DNA of 63,535 nucleotides from BOG-908 sp964250925 (GTDB lineage Bacteria; Pseudomonadota; Alphaproteobacteria; Acetobacterales; Acetobacteraceae). Of the stretch, positions 45,079-53,254 are shown piece by piece. The first letter of the stretch is position 1. Each line of letters begins with the position of its first letter. Position numbers and translations under genes: made by a program. Below the pieces are notes generated by a model that had not been told where the DNA came from, made no database searches, and saw only the letters and a list, made by a program, of their open reading frames with translations. The stretch covers positions 1-63,535 of the forward strand of contig CAXUHU010000006.1 of assembly GCA_964250925.1 (NCBI GenBank). The letters run 5' to 3'.

Positions 45079-45837
45079 TCAACGTCCGGTCGCGGCCAGC
45101 GGCAGCGGCGCACCGAGAAAACGCTCAGCCGGCATACCCCCGCCTTCGAGCAGAGCGAAATCGCGCAAGGCGGTGGCAAGCGGATGCGGGCCGCCGAACT
45201 GAAAGCCGATCTGGCTGGCATAGGCGGCCGAGGCGGCGACCTTGGCCTGCAACGCCGAAGCGATGTTCACCAGGCTCGACGCCCCCCGGGGAACGCACGC
45301 CAGGGGGTCGGCCGTCGGTTGACGGATCGCGTACGGCGTGTCGCGGTAGTAGGCGATGACGCCTGCGGGAAAGACTGCCTGCACCGCGGCTACGACCACC
45401 TGGTGATCGACGTGGTTGCCAAGCCCTTGCGGGGCAAGCACCAGGTCGGGCGCGACAGCCTGCGCCAAGGCGGACAAGCCACCGGTCACCAGGGTCTCGG
45501 CTCCGTCGTCGGCCTGCACGGCGCCGAACAGGGCGGCGGGCGACCCATACCCGCGATGCGGCGCTTCGGGCAGGTCCAGCCAATGCAGCGCGGAGGCCGC
45601 CAGGTGTGCGGCGGCGGCCAGATCCTCGTTGCGGCGCAGCGCCATGTAGTCGACTTCGGACGGGAGCCCCTTGTCGAGCTGGCAGGCGAGCGCGAAACCG
45701 GTGGCCGGCACGACCGATCGGGTGAACACGGTGGCCAGGACCGTGTGCCAGCCCTCGCCGACGAGGAGAGCGGCCAGGCCGCCGCAGGAAAAGGCCACGT
45801 CGTCCAGATGCGGTGAGACGAACAGCGCCGTGGGCAT
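45079..45837 (-). CDS. PIG-L family N-deacetylase (MshB/BshB-like)
   Basis: This 252-residue zinc-dependent deacetylase of the PIG-L/LmbE family has the metal motif VSPHLDDVAFSCGG (His10, Asp12-Asp13) and the second ligand in GLGNHVDHQVV. Family members remove acetyl from N-acetylglucosamine linked to inositol (MshB in mycothiol), to malate (BshB) or to lipids. It is the last gene of the nine-gene operon, 2 nt after the glycosyltransferase stop. The combination with inositol-phosphate synthase and a GT4 enzyme strongly suggests deacetylation of a sugar-inositol intermediate, which is inference. The start ATG is at 45837. Confidence 0.88.
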   Translation of the reverse strand: MPTALFVSPHLDDVAFSCGGLAALLVGEGWHTVLATVFTRSVVPATGFALACQLDKGLPSEVDYMALRRNEDLAAAAHLAASALHWLDLPEAPHRGYGSPAALFGAVQADDGAETLVTGGLSALAQAVAPDLVLAPQGLGNHVDHQVVVAAVQAVFPAGVIAYYRDTPYAIRQPTADPLACVPRGASSLVNIASALQAKVAASAAYASQIGFQFGGPHPLATALRDFALLEGGGMPAERFLGAPLPLAATGR

Positions 45838-45839
45838 GG

Positions 45840-47054
45840 CTAGAGCAGATGCGGTTCGGCGCGGAAGCGGCATGGCGTGATGGGCAGCGTGGCCGGCCAG
45901 TCCATATCCGGCGCGTTGCCGGCGACGGAGCGGTAGACGCCCATGATCTGACGGCCGACCGCCTGCCAGGAATACAGCGCGCGACAATCCGCCAGCCCGG
46001 CCTGTGCCAGACGGTGGCGCTCCGTGGGATCGCACAGCACCCGGCGCAGCGAGGCGGCCAGGGCGGGCACGTCGCCTGGCGCGCTCAGCAGGCCGTTCCG
46101 GCCGTGCTCTATGCAGTCCATCACGCCCACCGCCCGGCAGGACACGACGGCCAGGCCGCTGGCCATCGCCTCCAGGATGGTGTTGGAGAAACCTTCCGCA
46201 TAGGTCGGCGAGACGAAGACGTCGGCCTGCGCATAGACGGCGGGCGCATCGGCATAGTCCACGTACCCCGCCATTTGGGCGCGTGCCTGCAAGCCGAGTG
46301 CGGCGATGCGCGCTTCGGCCGCCTCGAAATCGGGGCCGATGCCGGAGACGACAAGGCGGAAGTCCAGTCCCTCGCAGGTGAGCCGGGCGGCGGCCTCCAG
46401 CAGGTCCAGCACGCCTTTTCGGGCATCCACACGGCCGTGATAAAGCAGCACCGGTAACGGGTTGGCGCGGCGGGCGGGGGTAAAACGGGCCACATCGACC
46501 GCTCCGGGCACGATGGTGAAGCGGCCGCGCGCCGTGCCCAGCCGATCGCTCACCTCGCGGGCGAAACTGTCGCAGCCGATCAGCACGGCGCCGGCGTGGT
46601 CCAGCACGCGCACCATGGCCAGGCGGTGAGTCTCGCAGCACGACCCGACCCAATGGCCGTCGCCGCCCTGGATGGAGACCACGTTCGGCACGCCGGTCTG
46701 CCGCGAGGCGAGCAGGGCGGCCCACCCGCAGGGGTAGCCATACTGGGCGTGCAGAACGTCGAACGGGGCGCGGCGATGCTCGTCGACGACCGTGTCGGCC
46801 AAGCGCTGAACGTCGGCCTCGAAATCGCCGCCATCCTGTTCGCCCAGCTGTTCCAGCCCGATCACCCGCACGCCCGGCACCGGCGGCGGCGGGCCGCCGC
46901 CATAGACCCGCCGGCCCAGCGCGTCGCCGCGATACTGGCTGACCATCGTCACGTCGTGGCCCGCCGCCACCAGTTCGGCCAGCAAGTTGGACGCATAGAC
47001 GCTCATGCCGGAGATGGCGGGGAAGAACCGCCGGGAAACGAAGCAGATGCGCAT
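45840..47054 (-). CDS. GT4-family glycosyltransferase
   Basis: This 404-residue GT-B glycosyltransferase has an N-terminal FPAISGMSVYASNLLAELV acceptor-side loop, LHAQYGYPCGWAALLAS, and the C-terminal nucleotide-sugar domain PLPVLLYHGRVDARKGVLDL. It carries the GT4 E-x7-E motif SPTYAEGFSNTILEAMASG (two glutamates). Acceptor-side residues vary and do not prove a substrate. By analogy with MshA, which adds GlcNAc to inositol-1-phosphate, it could glycosylate the product of the operon's inositol-phosphate synthase. The ATG at 47054 overlaps the upstream stop by 1 nt. Confidence 0.9.
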   Translation of the reverse strand: MRICFVSRRFFPAISGMSVYASNLLAELVAAGHDVTMVSQYRGDALGRRVYGGGPPPPVPGVRVIGLEQLGEQDGGDFEADVQRLADTVVDEHRRAPFDVLHAQYGYPCGWAALLASRQTGVPNVVSIQGGDGHWVGSCCETHRLAMVRVLDHAGAVLIGCDSFAREVSDRLGTARGRFTIVPGAVDVARFTPARRANPLPVLLYHGRVDARKGVLDLLEAAARLTCEGLDFRLVVSGIGPDFEAAEARIAALGLQARAQMAGYVDYADAPAVYAQADVFVSPTYAEGFSNTILEAMASGLAVVSCRAVGVMDCIEHGRNGLLSAPGDVPALAASLRRVLCDPTERHRLAQAGLADCRALYSWQAVGRQIMGVYRSVAGNAPDMDWPATLPITPCRFRAEPHLL

Positions 47055-47908
47055 CAGGCATCGCTGTTCGGGCGGACCTGCACAGCTGCCTCGGCGCGTT
47101 TGAGCCAGGCGAGCGACGCGGGAACCATGGTGTCGGCGCGGTGGCTTTCGCGCGACATCTCGACGCAGACCAGCTTGCCGAAGCCCACGGACCGCAGCGC
47201 GCCGAGGACGGCCGCCACATCCATGTCGCCCTCGCCGAACGGCAGGTGCAGGTGCACGCCGCGGCGCATGTCCTCGATGGCAACGGTGCCGAGCCGGCCG
47301 GCGAACTCGCTCACCGCGTCCGCCGGGTCGCGCTCGCCGGTCACCAGGCAGTGGCCAGTGTCGAGCGCCAGGTGCAGGCCGGGCAGGTCCAGGGCGGCGA
47401 AATCATCGACCGTTTCGACCAGCATGCCGGGTTCCGGCTCCAGGGCCGCCACCACGCCCAGCGCTTCGGCGCGGCGGGCGACCGCTTCGGCGCCCTCGCG
47501 GAACCAGCCGAGGGCGGCCTGTCTCGCCACGCCGGGTTTGGGCACGCCGGCCCAGAAGCTCATCGCCTCGCCGCCGGTCTCGGCCACCACCCCAAGCGCG
47601 CGGCCCAGGAAATCCAGCCGGCGCGCACGGCCGTCCGGGTCGGCGCTCAGCAGGGTGGGTTCGTGCTTGGCCCGCGGGTCGAGCAGGAAGCGGGCGCCGG
47701 TCTCCACCACGCAGCCGAGCCCCAGCGTGCGCAGGCGGGCGGCGAACCGGCGCAGGTCGGCGGGAAACGCCGGGTCGAACGGATCGAGGTGATGGATGTC
47801 GAGCGTGAGCGCCACGCCGTCGTAGCCAGACTCCGCGATCAGTCCCAGCGCGTCGTCCAGCCGGTGGTTGGCCGTGCCGTTGGTGTTGTAGGCGTAGCGC
47901 AGCGTCAC
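47054..47908 (-). CDS. Sugar-phosphate isomerase/epimerase-like TIM barrel
   Basis: The 284-residue protein has the AP-endonuclease-2 / xylose-isomerase-like TIM-barrel fold. LIAESGYDGVALTLDIHHL is near the N-terminus, then VVAALEPEPGMLVETVDD (metal Glu), LHLALDTGHCLV (Asp-x-x-His, metal), VAIEDMRRGVHLHLPFGEGD and KLVCVEMSRESHRAD (Glu). All four expected metal ligands appear. Relatives include inosose isomerases/dehydratases (IolI, IolE), which fits an inositol pathway, and EboE-like proteins. It starts at the GTG at 47908 and overlaps the YcaO gene stop by 4 nt. Confidence 0.85.
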   Translation of the reverse strand: MTLRYAYNTNGTANHRLDDALGLIAESGYDGVALTLDIHHLDPFDPAFPADLRRFAARLRTLGLGCVVETGARFLLDPRAKHEPTLLSADPDGRARRLDFLGRALGVVAETGGEAMSFWAGVPKPGVARQAALGWFREGAEAVARRAEALGVVAALEPEPGMLVETVDDFAALDLPGLHLALDTGHCLVTGERDPADAVSEFAGRLGTVAIEDMRRGVHLHLPFGEGDMDVAAVLGALRSVGFGKLVCVEMSRESHRADTMVPASLAWLKRAEAAVQVRPNSDA

Positions 47909-49410
47909 GCCGCTGCTTCCAGGGCGATGGGCGCGCTGTGCACCAGCGGCTCACGATACAGCGGATACAGCGCGCCGACGAGACGATCGACCGCGGCCAC
48001 GTCCAGCCAGGCCGGGCCGCCCAGCCGCGCCTGTGCCCCCGCAGGCAGGCGCACCGGCTGCGCGCCGGCTGGCGGGGCGCCCAAGCCCGCGAGCGAGGAG
48101 CCGCGCTCCAGCAGCTTGCGCACGCCGCGCTCGCCGATGCGGTGGTAGCTCATCGTCTCCACCTCTAGCCCCGGGACGATCACCTTGGCCACGTGCACGC
48201 GGCGGTCGTGCGGCGGCGAGAAATCGAGGAACAGGACCTCCATCCCGGCGGCCGCCAGACGGCGCGCGTATTCGGCCACGGCTGGCGTGCCGGACAGGGG
48301 ACCCGCCCAAACCGGCAGCTCGTCGAACCGCTTGCTCGCGTTGCGCGACAGCACGGTGCCGGCGAGCGACCGGCGCAGGGCGGCGGCATCGGTGCGGCAC
48401 CACGCCTTCATCGCGGACAGCGCACGGCCCTCCTCGCCCGCCAGCGTGTGGTAGGCGCGGAACCGCTCGACATAGCCGGGCGGCGCCACGTGGGCGATCG
48501 TGGCCATCGGCGCGTGGCTGAACGTCTTGCGCATGCGGCTGGAGGCGAACTCGAGCAGCGCCTTGCGCAGCGCCTCCTCGCGGTCGAGCGACGCCGCCTC
48601 GCCGCAGGCCGTCACCATCAGCGGAAACGGTGCGGACGCGTCCGGCTCGCCGCCCACCACGTAGAGGTTGGCGACCCCGAACTCGTCGGTGGCGAATTTC
48701 GGCAGCACCTCGATGCCGGCTTGCGCGAAGCGCCCCAGCAGCGCGCGGGTGCGCGGGTCGGCAGGACCGTCGCCCAGGTCGAGCACGATGCCGCGGTCCA
48801 TGGCGCGGAAGCCCAGGCCGTTGCCGTCGCGCTGCAGCAACTCGCCGATGCCGTGGCCGATGGCGAAATCCAGCGTGGGGCCGGCGCCCAGCCCGTTGGT
48901 GATCGGCGTGGTGAACGGCACGGTGCCGGGCTTGAGGTCGCCGGTGGAGCACGCGGCCATTTCGGCCGGCACCAGCACGGCCTCGCCCGAGGGCCAGCGC
49001 TGGGCCGGCACCCAGTCCATCACCGTCGCGTGGTCCACCGTGCTGCCGGCCGGCAGGCACAGCGTCAGCGGGTCGGCGACCCCGCGCGAGCCGAGCCTGG
49101 CGGCCAGGCTGGCGAAGCTGGCGGTGGTGATCGGCAAATTCGCGTAACCGCTGGCCGAATGCACCGCTTCGGCCAGCTCGCCGGTGGTGCCGACGATGGC
49201 GTCGGCGTCGGTGACGCCGTAGCCCACGCCATGCGGGGTTTCGCCCTGGAACGGCTTGCCATCGGCCGGCAGGAAGATGACGTTCCAGCAGGCGATGCCG
49301 GTGCGGTCCAGCGGCGTCAGGCTGAACAGCTCGACGCGGCCGGGCGGCAGCGACTGGATGTAGGCCGCAGCCGCGTCCGGAATGGCCTGCGGCAGGACGT
49401 GATCGGTCAT
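47905..49410 (-). CDS. YcaO-like family protein
   Basis: This 501-residue YcaO-domain protein has the family segments TTGELAEAVHSASGYANLP (the GExxE ATP/metal site, with changes), ITNGLGAGPTLDFAIGHGIG, FGVANLYVVGGEP and the signature VTACGEAASLDREEALRKAL. YcaO enzymes phosphorylate amide oxygens with ATP, giving azolines, thioamides or amidines on peptides or proteins. No precursor peptide gene fits in the operon, because all flanking genes overlap. Its partner is unknown; it may act on a small molecule or a distant peptide. The ATG at 49410 overlaps the upstream gene by 1 nt. Confidence 0.88.
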   Translation of the reverse strand: MTDHVLPQAIPDAAAAYIQSLPPGRVELFSLTPLDRTGIACWNVIFLPADGKPFQGETPHGVGYGVTDADAIVGTTGELAEAVHSASGYANLPITTASFASLAARLGSRGVADPLTLCLPAGSTVDHATVMDWVPAQRWPSGEAVLVPAEMAACSTGDLKPGTVPFTTPITNGLGAGPTLDFAIGHGIGELLQRDGNGLGFRAMDRGIVLDLGDGPADPRTRALLGRFAQAGIEVLPKFATDEFGVANLYVVGGEPDASAPFPLMVTACGEAASLDREEALRKALLEFASSRMRKTFSHAPMATIAHVAPPGYVERFRAYHTLAGEEGRALSAMKAWCRTDAAALRRSLAGTVLSRNASKRFDELPVWAGPLSGTPAVAEYARRLAAAGMEVLFLDFSPPHDRRVHVAKVIVPGLEVETMSYHRIGERGVRKLLERGSSLAGLGAPPAGAQPVRLPAGAQARLGGPAWLDVAAVDRLVGALYPLYREPLVHSAPIALEAAA

Positions 49411-50228
49411 CAGCCGAGCCGCATCGGCCGCGTGCTGGGGCGCCCTTCGATCATCGTGTCCAGCAAGGCGAGTGCGTCGGCGGTGCCGATCCCGGTCGCG
49501 TATTCGAAGGGGGTGAACACGGCAGTGAAATCCAGTCTGGCGAACACCGCGCGGTAGCGGCGCAGCTCGTCGTGGGACAGTGGTATCTGCTTGTGGTAGG
49601 CCTTGTGGCAGGAGATCGCCTGCGCGGCGCCGGTGGCGGCGAAATCGATCTTCAGCGCGTCGCCGGCGAACACCGCGCGGCGCCCGGCATCGTGCAGGAT
49701 CGAATGGCCTTCATAATGGCCGCCAGTATGATGCAGCGTCAGCCCCGGCCTGATCTCGAAGGCCTCGTCGTAGGGCAGCGTCACCCGCATCGCCTTGGTC
49801 CATTGCAGGTCGTCCTTCTGGATCAGCAGCTCGGGCTTGAAATGGTCCTGAAGCTGATACAGCGCGCCGTAGCCGTGCGGGTGGGAGGCGGCCAAGAATG
49901 CGATCCCGCCGAGACGTTCGATGTGCGCCAACTGCGCCGCGCTATAGTGCGGCGCCGCCTCGAACGCGACGTTGCCGTCCGGGTAGGTCAGCAGCCAGCC
50001 GTGGCTGTCCAGGCCGAAGCGCGGCGTGGACCAGAACTCCCACACGCCGGGGATCGCCTCCCGCCAGTGGTAGTCCGAGCGGCCCTCCAGCTCCTCCGGC
50101 CGGGCGAACGCCCAGCCATCAGCCGGCAGGTCGTTGCGGACGTCCGAGCAGATCGGGCAGTTGGGCGGCACGGCGAAGTAGCGCTGCCAATGGCCGCAAT
50201 TGGTGCAGGCGTAGGGCTCAAGCGGCAT
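49410..50228 (-). CDS. Zinc-ribbon plus metallo-beta-lactamase-fold protein with an altered metal site
   Basis: The 272-residue protein starts with a rubredoxin-like zinc ribbon (CTNCGHWQRYFAVPPNCPIC, two CxxC pairs). A metallo-beta-lactamase-fold domain follows. The canonical HxHxDH motif reads ASHPHGYGALYQ, so the Asp and third His are gone, while the later His (HHTGGHYEGH) and Asp (FAGDALKID) are kept. One metal site is therefore incomplete. The function is unknown. The ATG at 50228 overlaps the oxidoreductase gene by 11 nt, the largest overlap in the operon. Confidence 0.85.
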   Translation of the reverse strand: MPLEPYACTNCGHWQRYFAVPPNCPICSDVRNDLPADGWAFARPEELEGRSDYHWREAIPGVWEFWSTPRFGLDSHGWLLTYPDGNVAFEAAPHYSAAQLAHIERLGGIAFLAASHPHGYGALYQLQDHFKPELLIQKDDLQWTKAMRVTLPYDEAFEIRPGLTLHHTGGHYEGHSILHDAGRRAVFAGDALKIDFAATGAAQAISCHKAYHKQIPLSHDELRRYRAVFARLDFTAVFTPFEYATGIGTADALALLDTMIEGRPSTRPMRLG

Positions 50229-51234
50229 GGTGCATACCGGTCATGGCCGGGCGGGCCTGGGCTTGGGCGCGCATGACCAGATCCATGATGTGCAGGTCGT
50301 GGGCTGGCGGGAAAGCGAACGGGGTGCGGCCCAGCACAGCCTCGGCGAACGCTTCCACCTGGTTGAGGAACGGCGAGCGCGCCGCGCCGGGCACGTCCGG
50401 CAGCTCCGTCCGGCCATCGGCATAGGTCAACTGCATGCTGCCGCCGGCCGTCTGGCCCATCGTGTCCATCGCCACGATCTGGGCCTGCGTTCCAATGATC
50501 TCCAGGCGGCGGCGCGGAAACACCTCCGGGCAATTATAGGCGACGTGCAGCTGCACCAGCGTGCCGGCATCGGTGCGCGCCACGAGCAGCGCGCCGTCTT
50601 CCACCGCGTAATCATGGACCCGCGACTGGCCGATCGCCGCGATCTCGGTCAGCCGTTCGCCGAGCAGGGTGGATGCGAGGTCGAGGCCGTGCGGCGCCAG
50701 GTCGATCAGCGCGCCGCCGCCGGCGCGCGCCGGGTCAATGCGCCAGTTGTCGCCCTGGAACCCGGGTCCCACCCAGCAGCAATAGACGATCCGCACCGCC
50801 GTGACGGTGCCGAGCGCGCGGCTGCACAGCAGCGCGGCGATGTGCTGGTGGGCTGGATGGAAGCGCTGGTCGAAGGCGGTCGCATACGAAACGCCGGCAC
50901 GGTCGCAGGCGGCCACCATGGCGCGCGCATCGGCCATCGTGGCGGCCATCGGCTTCTCGCACAGCACAGGCACGCCCGCCGAGGCGGCCGCTTCCACCAC
51001 AGGCCGGTGCGCGTGGTTGGGCGAGGCGACATACACCGCGTCGATCCGGCGCAGGAACGCACCAAGCTCGTCGCATGGCTCGGCCTGCGGAAACGCCGCC
51101 GCCATGCGGGCCAGCGCCGGTGCCGACACGTCGTGCAGCGCGGCCAGGCGGCCGTTGGACGACGCCGCGATGGCGGGGGCCACGAAATCGCGTGCGACCC
51201 AGCCGCAGCCGGCGATGCCCCACCGCAGGCCCAT
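50218..51234 (-). CDS. Gfo/Idh/MocA-family oxidoreductase
   Basis: This NAD(P)-dependent oxidoreductase has 338 residues from the ATG at 51234. The Rossmann motif GIAGCGWVARDFVAPAI is at the N-terminus. The family motif VLCEKPMAATMADARAM carries the catalytic-region EKP, and the substrate domain includes GGGALIDLAPHGLDLASTLL with the conserved Asp and His. Inositol 2-dehydrogenase (IolG) belongs to this family, so oxidation of an inositol or sugar ring is plausible here, though many other polyols are substrates of relatives. The ATG overlaps the methyltransferase stop (TGATG); a GTG three bases earlier is an alternative. Confidence 0.88.
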   Translation of the reverse strand: MGLRWGIAGCGWVARDFVAPAIAASSNGRLAALHDVSAPALARMAAAFPQAEPCDELGAFLRRIDAVYVASPNHAHRPVVEAAASAGVPVLCEKPMAATMADARAMVAACDRAGVSYATAFDQRFHPAHQHIAALLCSRALGTVTAVRIVYCCWVGPGFQGDNWRIDPARAGGGALIDLAPHGLDLASTLLGERLTEIAAIGQSRVHDYAVEDGALLVARTDAGTLVQLHVAYNCPEVFPRRRLEIIGTQAQIVAMDTMGQTAGGSMQLTYADGRTELPDVPGAARSPFLNQVEAFAEAVLGRTPFAFPPAHDLHIMDLVMRAQAQARPAMTGMHHAA

Positions 51235-52355
51235 CACCAGCGCGCCGGCAGGTCGAGCAGGACGCGCGTGCGGGCCAGGGCGTCGATGGCTTCCGTCTGT
51301 CCCGCCTGTGCCGCCGCCGGGGCGTCGGTGTGCTGGGGGTAGGTGGCGAGCGGCCCGTACTCGCGCGCATACCGGTCGGACGGCCAGCGGACTTCGCCAT
51401 CCTCATAGAGCGGGTTCAGGCGCAGCGGGCGGCCCGGCTGCGGCTGGGTAAGGCTGCCGCTGGCCGCGGCGGCCGGCGCGCATCCCCAGGCGAGCGCGAG
51501 CGCGGCCGAGTCGTGCAAGGCGGCGGCATCGCTGTCCCGCGGAACGCGCCGCTCCACCAGGGCGGACGTCAGTTCCTGGTCGTCGAACAGCGTGCAGCCT
51601 GCAAACAGGGCAGCGTACCCGTCCGGCGTCAGCGGCTGCCCGGCCGACAGGTTATCGGCCAGCGCGTTGTGCATGTGGCCGACGACGATTCGTGGGGCGA
51701 GGCGCTTCATTTCGGCCGACACGAAAGGCTTGTCCGGCAGGAAGTAGAACGCGTCGTGGCAGAACAGCAGGTCGGCCGCGCCGTCGTCGAAGGGCCAGGG
51801 TGCGGCGGCATCGAAACAGACGAGCTGCGCCTCGGGAGCGATGAAATGGCGCGCCAGCCATAGTTTGGCGAACACCACGTCGCCGCCGGTCACCTGGGGC
51901 GCATGGGGCATGAATGCGCGCAGGTAATGGCCGGCGCCGCAGGCCACCTCCAGCACGCGGCGCGGGCTCTGCCAATGCGACTGCGCCAGCGCCAAGCCGG
52001 ACAGGAAGGTCGGGTCGGACCAGCGATGCGCGAAATAGGTGCCGACGGGGCCGAACGCCAGCAGCGCCATAGCCTCGCGGAAACTCAACGCGTGGCACCG
52101 GCGCACCGCCTCGCGGCGCACCGCCTCGTCCGGTGGCGGGCTGCGCGCCCAGTCGTCCTGGTCGCCCAGCAGCAGGACGAGCGCTCCCTCGGCGTCGCCA
52201 CGGTCCAGACGGGCCAGCGCGGCGTCGGCCAGACCGCGGCGGTTGGCGCGGAGGAAGGCGATGCCGTCCAGGACCGGCCAGCGCTCGCCATCGGCCGCCA
52301 GCGCGTGGCCGGACCGGTGCAGCGTTCGGCCGGTGGTCGGGCTGCGCAGGCTCAA
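51234..52355 (-). CDS. Class I SAM-dependent methyltransferase
   Basis: This 373-residue protein has a Trm112-like N-terminal segment without cysteines (RTLHRSGHALAADGERWPVL). A long helical region follows, then a SAM-binding domain: motif I RRVLEVACGAGHYLRAF and an acidic post-motif I (VTGGDVVFAKLWLA). LLFCHDAFYFLPDKPF is typical of small-molecule methyltransferases. The target is unknown; an O-, N- or C-methylation of the operon product is inferred. It begins with a TTG at 52355 overlapping the HD-gene stop (TTGA), the same overlap geometry seen elsewhere in the operon. Confidence 0.85.
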   Translation of the reverse strand: MSLRSPTTGRTLHRSGHALAADGERWPVLDGIAFLRANRRGLADAALARLDRGDAEGALVLLLGDQDDWARSPPPDEAVRREAVRRCHALSFREAMALLAFGPVGTYFAHRWSDPTFLSGLALAQSHWQSPRRVLEVACGAGHYLRAFMPHAPQVTGGDVVFAKLWLARHFIAPEAQLVCFDAAAPWPFDDGAADLLFCHDAFYFLPDKPFVSAEMKRLAPRIVVGHMHNALADNLSAGQPLTPDGYAALFAGCTLFDDQELTSALVERRVPRDSDAAALHDSAALALAWGCAPAAAASGSLTQPQPGRPLRLNPLYEDGEVRWPSDRYAREYGPLATYPQHTDAPAAAQAGQTEAIDALARTRVLLDLPARW

Positions 52356-53254
52356 CCCAGCCCGGCTTCGTGCAGCACGGCCCGGTGAAACGCCTGCACG
52401 GGTCCGGCATGCACCAGGTCGAGGTCGTCCAGCGCCTGGATGGTGGTGAAGCGGGCCACGTCCTCGTAGTGGCGCATCTGCAGCACGCGATCCATCACGT
52501 CGGCCGCGTGAAAGGCGCGCCCGTCCGGCGTGTCGGCGTCGCCGATCGTGGCCAGCGCAGCACGGCAGGTCTCGGCGAGTGCGGCGGGCAAGGTGTCCAG
52601 CGCGCGGTCGAACAGGCGGGCGATCAACGGGCCGAGGTCGTCGCCAAGCAGCATTTCACCCGCGAAGCCGCTATCGGGCAGTTCGGCGTTGTGCAGGTGG
52701 TGGGCCAGGCCGGCCAGGAACACGGTGGCGGGGTCGGCGCCATAGGTGTGCGACAGGAGCACGCCCAGCACGGCCACGACAAGGCAGTGGTCGCCGTGGT
52801 TCTCGGGCGGCTCCAGCACCAGCCGCGGCTTGCCGGGACAGGTGGCCCCTGCCCTAGGCTGCCGGATCAGCGCTTCCACGAAGGCGGGGACCGGCGCGGC
52901 GTGGCGGTGCTGGCCGAGCCGGGCGCGCAGTTCGGCCCGCAGGGGCTGTGCCACCGCCTGGGCGACCTCGTCGAAGCCGCGAGCCAGGACCGCACCCGGG
53001 TCGCCGACGCCGGCCGCGGCCAAAACCGGCAGGGTCAGGCCGCCTAGCCGCATCGCGGCCACGGTGTCGGCGGCGCTCGACAGGGCCACGTCGCGCACGG
53101 CCTCGCCGGCGGCCAGCCGGCCCCAGGCCATGCGGAACGCGCGCACCGCCAGCGAGTCGGGGGAGGACGCGTCGCGTATGCGCTTGAGGTCGCCCATTTC
53201 GGCGGCCAGCGGCGTGAACGCCTGCAGGCCGCCGGCCACCCTGCCGCCGTCCAT
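52352..53254 (-). CDS. HD-domain-like phosphohydrolase-type protein
   Basis: The 300-residue protein shows HD-domain architecture. A first His occurs in ENHGDHCLVVAVLG. The central pair, usually His-Asp, reads GLAHHLHNAELPD (His-His with Asn). A downstream Asp occurs in HAADVMDRVLQM. The change at the central pair alters the metal site but similar variants exist in HD families. The protein could dephosphorylate inositol-3-phosphate or a later intermediate, which would fill a missing step, but that is only inference from position. The ATG at 53254 overlaps the inositol-phosphate synthase stop by 1 nt. Confidence 0.75.
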   Translation of the reverse strand: MDGGRVAGGLQAFTPLAAEMGDLKRIRDASSPDSLAVRAFRMAWGRLAAGEAVRDVALSSAADTVAAMRLGGLTLPVLAAAGVGDPGAVLARGFDEVAQAVAQPLRAELRARLGQHRHAAPVPAFVEALIRQPRAGATCPGKPRLVLEPPENHGDHCLVVAVLGVLLSHTYGADPATVFLAGLAHHLHNAELPDSGFAGEMLLGDDLGPLIARLFDRALDTLPAALAETCRAALATIGDADTPDGRAFHAADVMDRVLQMRHYEDVARFTTIQALDDLDLVHAGPVQAFHRAVLHEAGLG

